Shown: positions 58,536-64,000 of the stretch, one piece after another
Numbering within the stretch: position 1 is the stretch's first letter
How the letters are laid out: each line of letters opens with the position of its first letter
Origin: Vitellaria paradoxa
Taxonomy: Eukaryota; Streptophyta; Magnoliopsida; Ericales; Sapotaceae
Length of the DNA: 64,000 nt
NCBI GenBank assembly: GCA_019916065.1
Contig: CM034233.1
Coordinates: forward strand, 4,157,501 to 4,221,500
Direction of reading: 5' to 3'
Notes under the pieces: model-generated
What the model was told of the DNA's origin: nothing
Database searches by the model: none
Seen by the model: only the letters and a program-made list of their open reading frames with translations
Position numbers and translations under genes: made by a program

Positions 58536-59305
58536 CTAGAAAATTTTGTTAAAATGACATCATGCCACATTTATGAACCTATGATTTTAAAAATATGAAC
58601 CTGTTAATATTTTTTTTATTATACTTTGTGTCATTTCCATATGATTCTCATGTAAGTTTTTGTTAGATTTTATTTTTCAAATTAAAACAAAAATTTGATA
58701 ATATTTTTTCCATTTAAGATTTTTTTTATCACATATAATTTTTTTCACCAATTTTTATTTGATAAGTTTTAGGCATGTTATTCTTATTCATTAAAAAAAA
58801 AAAGAAATTTAGTTTTCTTTGCCCACGCGTAACTGAATTTTCTATTCGGAAGTACTTTTTTTAAAACTTTTTTTTTTTTAATGAAAGCGAGTGAGATAGT
58901 TAAAAAATTACTAAAAACAAAATTTAATAAAAAAAATCATATGAAATAAAAGGAAAATAAAAAACAAGAAACCTAATTTTTCCTTCGTTCCCAAACCGAG
59001 TGAGTGAGCGAGCGAGCTTCTTAAAAGTGAAAAATACCACATATTGACCTCGTAGGCTACCATCTCAACTGCCGCAGTTATGTCTCATGCATTGTCATGT
59101 GGGATTGTCTCAATTTTTTAATCTTAGAAAATAATAATAATACAATAATTGAATTGGACAATCTTACAAATTACTGTTCAAATTTTGACCTTGACCACTA
59201 TAAATGTTAGTACAAGTTATCTCTGCAGACTGCAATAAGAGACAGACTATTATGAATCTCAATAAATAAATAAATAAATAAAGATACGTTTAAAATGACC
59301 CAAAA
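58536..59305. other. intergenic, no gene seen
   Basis: AT-rich, with poly-A/T runs and a GAGTGAGTGAGCGAGCGAG stretch (about 59000). Confidence 0.5.
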
Positions 59306-59309
59306 TAAA

Positions 59310-59580
59310 ATAAAAACTTCATTTAAAGTGATAAAAAATTTTAAAAAATGATAAAAAATATTAAAAAATTTTAAAATTTAATCACTTTTTATCTTACTGT
59401 TCGAATTACAAACTGGTAATTTATCTCATTTTATTTTACTTTTTATCACTCCAATCGCATCCAAAATGAGATACAGTGAAATAAGTATCATAATTTATAC
59501 AGTAAAATAAAAAAGAATAATTTTTAAAGTCTTTTAATATTTTATCATTTTTACAAATTTTTGTCACTTTAAATCAATGA
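59310..59580. mobile_element. two family A elements back to back
   Basis: 59310-59462 (CTTCATTTAAAGTGATAAAA to TATCACTCCAATCGCATCC) is followed directly by an inverted copy, 59463-59580 (AAAATGAGATACAGTGAAAT to TTGTCACTTTAAATCAATGA). Confidence 0.6.
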
Positions 59581-59679
59581 AGCTTAAATAAAATAAAAAC
59601 ACAGCACCCAATAAAGTGAGTAGACACTCCAAAACATGTCAGGATAATAAGTCGAAAAAGCGAAGGCTAACACGATTGA

Positions 59680-59855
59680 GTGTGTTTAAAATTGTATAAA
59701 ATTATATAAAGTAATATAAAATTATAAAAGTAAGTATCTCATAATTTGTACAATGAGTGAAAAATTTAAATTTTACTGTCTTATAATTCACATATAATTC
59801 ATGTTTATAGAGATTTGTAGAGTTTAATTTTTCGTTGGAAGGCCCCAAACAGAGC
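59680..59855 (+). mobile_element. miniature element, family B (well preserved)
   Basis: GAGTGTGTTTAAAATTGTAT to AGGCCCCAAACAGAGCC, with TCTCATAATTTGTACAATGA and TTCATGTTTATAGAGATTTG. It is closely similar to 6787-6947. Confidence 0.68.
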
Positions 59856-60302
59856 CAATACCATATCAGCTCTTCTAACATTAATTAAGAATAGTTGAAA
59901 ATAGTTCGATTAAAGTTTAACGGTACAAAATTATTCATATTATTTTAATTTAAAAAATTTATAAATACAACTGAGCCATTAAATTTTAATCCTAGGATTG
60001 CAAGCACGGCTCAGCCCCACAAACAGCTGAAATTCTCATGCTCGCACAAAATGAAAGTGCTCATACAAAACAATTGGAGACTGAATTAAAAGACAGCCAG
60101 AGAAGGAGGAACTAAAGAACTTCTCTGCCGAGATTACCATAAATTGATGACTTTATATACACTACAATACATGGGAGGATGGGTAATGACAGATACCCAC
60201 CCTACGCACCAAGAAGAGGAAAGGGGCAAAATACCCAGAAATTTAAATATAACGACAATATAAATTATGAAAATTGGATAACAAGAGGAGATTAAAGAGA
60301 GA

Positions 60303-60326
60303 CCCCCCCCCCGGGGGGGGGGGGGG
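60303..60326. repeat. C10-G14 homopolymer pair
   Basis: A run of ten C followed at once by fourteen G, in the 3' region of the BRX-domain gene. Such a tract is self-complementary and error-prone in sequencing. Confidence 0.9.
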
Positions 60327-60422
60327 CAGTTAACTGCCATGTGTCTACTGCTTAACCTACAAACTTTCACAATTGACAGATACAAAAACGTTTCGATTGA
60401 AAACTTACTTCCAATGAAGCTG

Positions 60423-61591
60423 CTAAATTTGTGAAGAGGGCGAGAGACATCCCTCTGATCGGCGGGCACCCTGACTGGAGACTGAGGACTTGTCTGATGC
60501 CCGAACATTGTATCTTTCATAAACCTTTTCCCGGTTCTCTGACCACCATGTCTCTGCTTGGTGCTCACCAAACCTTCTTCGGCTGCAGATACAATTAGAA
60601 TATCATATAGCAATAATCAAGGATAAAATATCTGCTGTGGACGCTTCAAATAAAAGAACTTATAACTTGAGGACCGATGTTCAGCGGATATCCAGTGTTG
60701 GGACCAAATCCAAGGACCGCACAAGCCTTTGTTTGACGACCTCCACCATGAACACTTAAATCATGTTTATAGCATAGATCTTACTATATTAGAAGTGCAA
60801 ATGTACAACCATCCAAAATTAATCAAAAGAAAATTCATATTTTTATCATAAACTGTTAGCCACTATCTCACTAAAAACTTTAAGTTGTTGGGGAGAGGGG
60901 GCAATTGTATTATTTATATTATTAATTAACACTCAATAATATACATCTCTGATATCTACTCAGTCAATTAGTTACTGCAATATGCTATGCACAATGATTC
61001 AATGAATAACTAAACTTCCATGTAACATGAATACAAGACTAGGGAAACAATACGTTACCTGAAACGCACTCGTTTGAGATCTCTAGTTCCATCCTTGAGG
61101 GCCATGAGGGTTATGTAGACACCAGGCTCATATTGTTCACTCCATTCAGCCTCAACTTGATTCGTGTTTCCAGCCAAAGCTGCATTTTTTGATCTCGTAT
61201 TACCATCACCATATTGATTTGATCCAGACTCCGTGCTATTAAGCGCATCCGATACATTGTCTCCCACACTACCATTAGGAAGTCTAACATCAGAATGGTC
61301 ATCCCTTCCACTAGAGTGCAGAAGCCCGTGGCTTTGATGATATGCATTTGTTTCCTTTCCTCCATCCAGTTCCCTAGACAGGTCATCTTGGGTCTGCATT
61401 ACATTTACAGTAGCAGGATCAATTCCTGTGGAGGCGGCCAACTGAGAGCTGTTGGTCAAATCAGAATGGTGCTCTCCATTTGAGACGGGGTAGTGAATGC
61501 CATTTGGCTCCAACCAATTTCGTAAGTAAATTGCACTCAAACTATCTGCATCATAGGCCCCAGGTGGTAGCCTCTCAGCCATTTCTTTGAA
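60423..61591 (-). CDS. RCC1-FYVE-BRX (PRAF-type) protein, last two exons
   Basis: The exons are 61591-61059 (after CCCAG, starting [17 protein letters not shown]) and 60582-60423 (ending at TAG), joined AG|GTAACG...CAG|C to restore [19 protein letters not shown]. The C-terminal BRX domain is complete: [30 protein letters not shown], then [16 protein letters not shown], followed by a Ser-rich tail. FKEMAERLP is the end of the coiled coil that precedes this region in plant PH-RCC1-FYVE-BRX proteins. Those bind phosphoinositides, and their BRX domain mediates protein pairing. The upstream exons (PH, RCC1 repeats, FYVE) are not in the window, and an LTR-like insertion begins 159 bp upstream of the visible exon, inside an intron. 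Plain BRX-family proteins are the alternative, but the preceding MAERLP segment favours PRAF. Confidence 0.9.
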
Positions 61592-62639
61592 CTGGGACAG
61601 CAGAAAAGTCACAAATTAATTCAACATCCATGCTCAACCAAAATAAGCAACTTCATCCAGAAAGCAACAATTGCAGAAGAAAGGGGCAATTAGCAGCATA
61701 AACTAAAAAGTGATTAGGATAGACTGCCTGATTCATTTCATAATCTCACTGTAACACTCGGTATTCCTTTTTGACAAATTTTTGAGATTTTTAGTCCATT
61801 TAAATATTTAGACCTGGTGCTTGGTCTGATTTGTCAATTTTATTTTATTTTCCTGGGCCAGCTTGGACCAGATTTGTGTTTGGGCTTGGCATTGGGCTTA
61901 AATTTTCTTTCTTTCCCTTTTCTTCTTTTCTTTTTCTTTCTTCTTCCTTTTTGGGCTCGCTGCGGGTTGGGACCATGCAAGAAGGAGAGAGAAGAGAAAG
62001 GAGAGAGAGAAAGTATGAACCAGGGAAAGGAATCAGAAGGATATGAACCTCTTCGTCGCGATGACAGTTGTGGCGGTATCCATTTGCGGTGATTGTATCC
62101 GAGATGAGAGAATTAAACTTTTGAAGCATGAGGAACTTTTGGATTTTTCTCCATTTCTTCTATTTTCTGCGAATTTAAGCTAGATGGGGCTTATATAAGT
62201 GTTTATCTTTGTGAATAGCATGATTTTGAGAGAGTAAATGCTTGTTTTGGTTGAAAAATTGAAGGATATGTGTTGATATATATATGTATACATGGATGTT
62301 TAGATATATATGCATATATGAATGTTTTTATATATATTAATATATGTTGAGAATTTGTTGAATTCACGGGTTGTTTGGATAGATTTTTGGTTTATAAGCA
62401 AGTTATTGAGGTTAATACATTTTTATATCCGTTGTATTGTTGATTTGAAGGCCTGATTTGGTGATTTGGGGGGTTTTGGGTTTGGGGTCTATGGGGTTCA
62501 AAAAGAATACGAACCCAAAACTCAATTCTCGTTTGTTCTCCTCCAGGCGACATTCGGATACCTGATAGCATTTGAATGGCATTCAAACACCTAATCTCGT
62601 TTTGATCGTGATCGGATGCTGGTACCGTTCCAGCAGAAA

Positions 62640-63215
62640 GGTTAAGGGTGTAACACGATTCCCTAAGTTTTAGCTAGTTGGGAGTGTAATAAGGTTCCCT
62701 AACCATTATTTATATTAATTACCCTGCAAGAGATTAGCAGATACTTGACTGGGGATGTAACATAGTTCTCCACTGAAAGGGCCAAGGGGCGTAACACGAT
62801 TCCCCTGAGTCTTAATTGATAGGAGGTGTAATAAGAATCCCTAACGGTCATTCATATCTGCATTGTTTAGGGATATAATGCAGTTCTCCCGTAATACACA
62901 CTGTGAGAGGATGTAATACAGTTCCCCAATAATACTCACTGTGAGGGGGCTAAATACAGTTTTCTTGAGTCTTAGCTAATAAGGAATGCAACACGATTCC
63001 CCAACGGTTATTCATATTTGTACTGTTTAGGGGTGTAACACGATTCTCCAATAATACGCATCGTGAGACGTGTAACACAGTTCCCCCATGAGTCTAAATC
63101 TGTACATATTGGGCTAGAGATTAGTAGATGCCTAATTAGGAGTGTAATACAGTTCTCCAACAAAACAGTCAAGGGTTGTAACAAGATTCATCTGAGTCTT
63201 AAATGATGGGTATTA
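62640..63215 (+). repeat. degenerate tandem TGTAACACGATTCCCC motif block
   Basis: At least a dozen copies of GGGTGTAAYACRRTTCYCC are spaced about 35-60 bp apart (for example 62646, 62683, 62754, 62787, 62826, 62910, 63035, 63067, 63140), separated by GAGTCTTARYTGATAGG or AATAATACGCATCGTGAG linkers. Confidence 0.85.
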
Positions 63216-63449
63216 GATGATTGGTGAAGGTTGTATTGGAATTGCATTCCGTTATCCTTTATTGCATGAGATTGCATTGGTTATTGTCATATGTTGAGAT
63301 ATTGAGATTATTAATTATAATGATGTCTAATGTTTATAATGTGATAATGAGTTTTGTTGTAAATATAGAATAGTAAGTCTAAGAACTACAGTGACCTAAT
63401 TTTCAAGATGGAATACATAGGTAGCTTAGGCCTAAGTAGCCTAAGGCTG

Positions 63450-63697
63450 CGTTTGAGAAGTTAGCTTCTAAGGTTCTACCTACTCAATTTTTTGGTTTTT
63501 TCTTAAATGACCAAATTTATCCTCTTAACTTTTAAACTTCTTTTAAATCATGAGGGGAAAAAATGTCGAATTAATAAAAGTTAAAAGCTAGCTACTAAAA
63601 AACTATTTTTTCCCCTCCCAAACATTAAAAAAAAAAAGTTAACTTTTAAGTCAACTACAAAGAAAACTAACTTTTTTTTTCTTCCCAAACTAAGCCT
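63450..63697. mobile_element. inverted-repeat element, family F, copy 2
   Basis: It starts AGGCTGCGTTTGAGAAGTTA and ends CTTCCCAAACTAAGCCTC, with TAAAAGCTAGCTACTAAAAA inside. It matches the layout of 43341-43633 and is nested in the LTR-like sequence. Confidence 0.6.
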
Positions 63698-64000
63698 CTA
63701 AGTTTGGTCTTAACCTACCCTAGTGGTTATTATTATTATTATATATATATTTTGTTAAGTGGTTATTATATTCAATTGCATTAACACACTAGTATTGCGC
63801 GCAGTTAATCGTGGCTGAGTTAAGGTGTTTGAATTGATCGAGAGATGGTGTTCTCTTGTTCACTTAGTTGTACTTGAATACCTATATTTTTATTGATGCG
63901 ACCCAAAATGAAGGTCCCAAACCTGATTACCATGTTATGAGATTTGTAATATTATTATGATTTATGTTGTTGGCTGTGTAAACCTTTGAATTTCGTCACC

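Larger units (their letters stand above)
61750..64000 (+). mobile_element. probable long LTR of a Gypsy-type retrotransposon, runs off the window
   Basis: A terminus-like TGTAACACTCGGTATTCC starts at 61750. A TATA box (TTATATAA, about 62191) and a leader-like pyrimidine/purine-rich region precede a block of tandem TGTAAcAcgATTCYCC motifs (62640-63215). A family F miniature element is inserted at 63450-63697. No protein-coding domain is present in 2.2 kb, as expected for a long LTR of the Del/Tekay kind. The other end and the internal region are outside the window, so the call is tentative. Confidence 0.5.

Overview
The window is nuclear DNA of a eudicot plant: GT-AG introns, strongly AT-rich intergenic DNA, plant-specific gene families and many small transposons. 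I cannot name the species. Real genes fill only a small part of the 64 kb; most of the rest is transposon-derived.

Genes, left to right. (1) Minus strand, left edge: part of a PHD-finger gene of the AIPP2/PAIPP2 type with a complete C4HC3 finger but at least two apparent frameshifts; a possible one-codon first exon lies about 4.4 kb upstream. (2) 18.8-29.4 kb: a large MULE (Mutator-like) transposon with a full-length two-exon transposase (plus) and, tail-to-tail, an eight-exon gene (minus) ending in a Ulp1/C48 SUMO-protease domain with two in-frame stops. (3) 31.6-33.7 kb, minus: intact single-exon L-type lectin receptor kinase, closest to LecRK-S.6. (4) 38.5-39.7 kb, minus: intact single-exon U-box E3 ligase of the PUB27/28 type. 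(5) 52.7-52.9 kb, plus: a 78-residue IDA-like peptide precursor. (6) 60.4-61.6 kb, minus: the last two exons of an RCC1-FYVE-BRX (PRAF-type) gene, with a probable long LTR starting in its intron at 61.75 kb. The PUB, IDL, PRAF and LecRK genes match gene pairs that I recall as neighbours in Arabidopsis, so this is probably an old conserved block.

Mobile DNA. 6.4-7.7 kb is a long inverted repeat. 9.0-9.5 kb is a hAT-like element with 8-bp target duplications. 9.9-10.8 kb is a tandem duplication with a tRNA-derived SINE at its junction; a second SINE copy with a 13-bp target duplication lies at 55.8 kb. 12.3-17.3 kb is a nest: one MULE-like inverted-repeat element inside another, with a Helitron inside the outer element's right 9-bp target duplication. 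From 29 kb onward the intergenic DNA is crowded with 110-300 bp elements ending in GTTTGG/CCAAAC-like sequence, in about six families.

The most unusual object is the 18.8-29.4 kb transposon. Throughout it, in both strands, in introns, arrays, gene flanks and even low-complexity coding linkers, it carries dozens of copies of one short motif, GGTACTGTTT (or its complement AAACAGTACC), which is essentially absent elsewhere in the window. The motif is organised into 147-bp and 137/153-bp tandem units that contain inverted pairs. An element-wide binding-site system for its own transposase is the simplest hypothesis.
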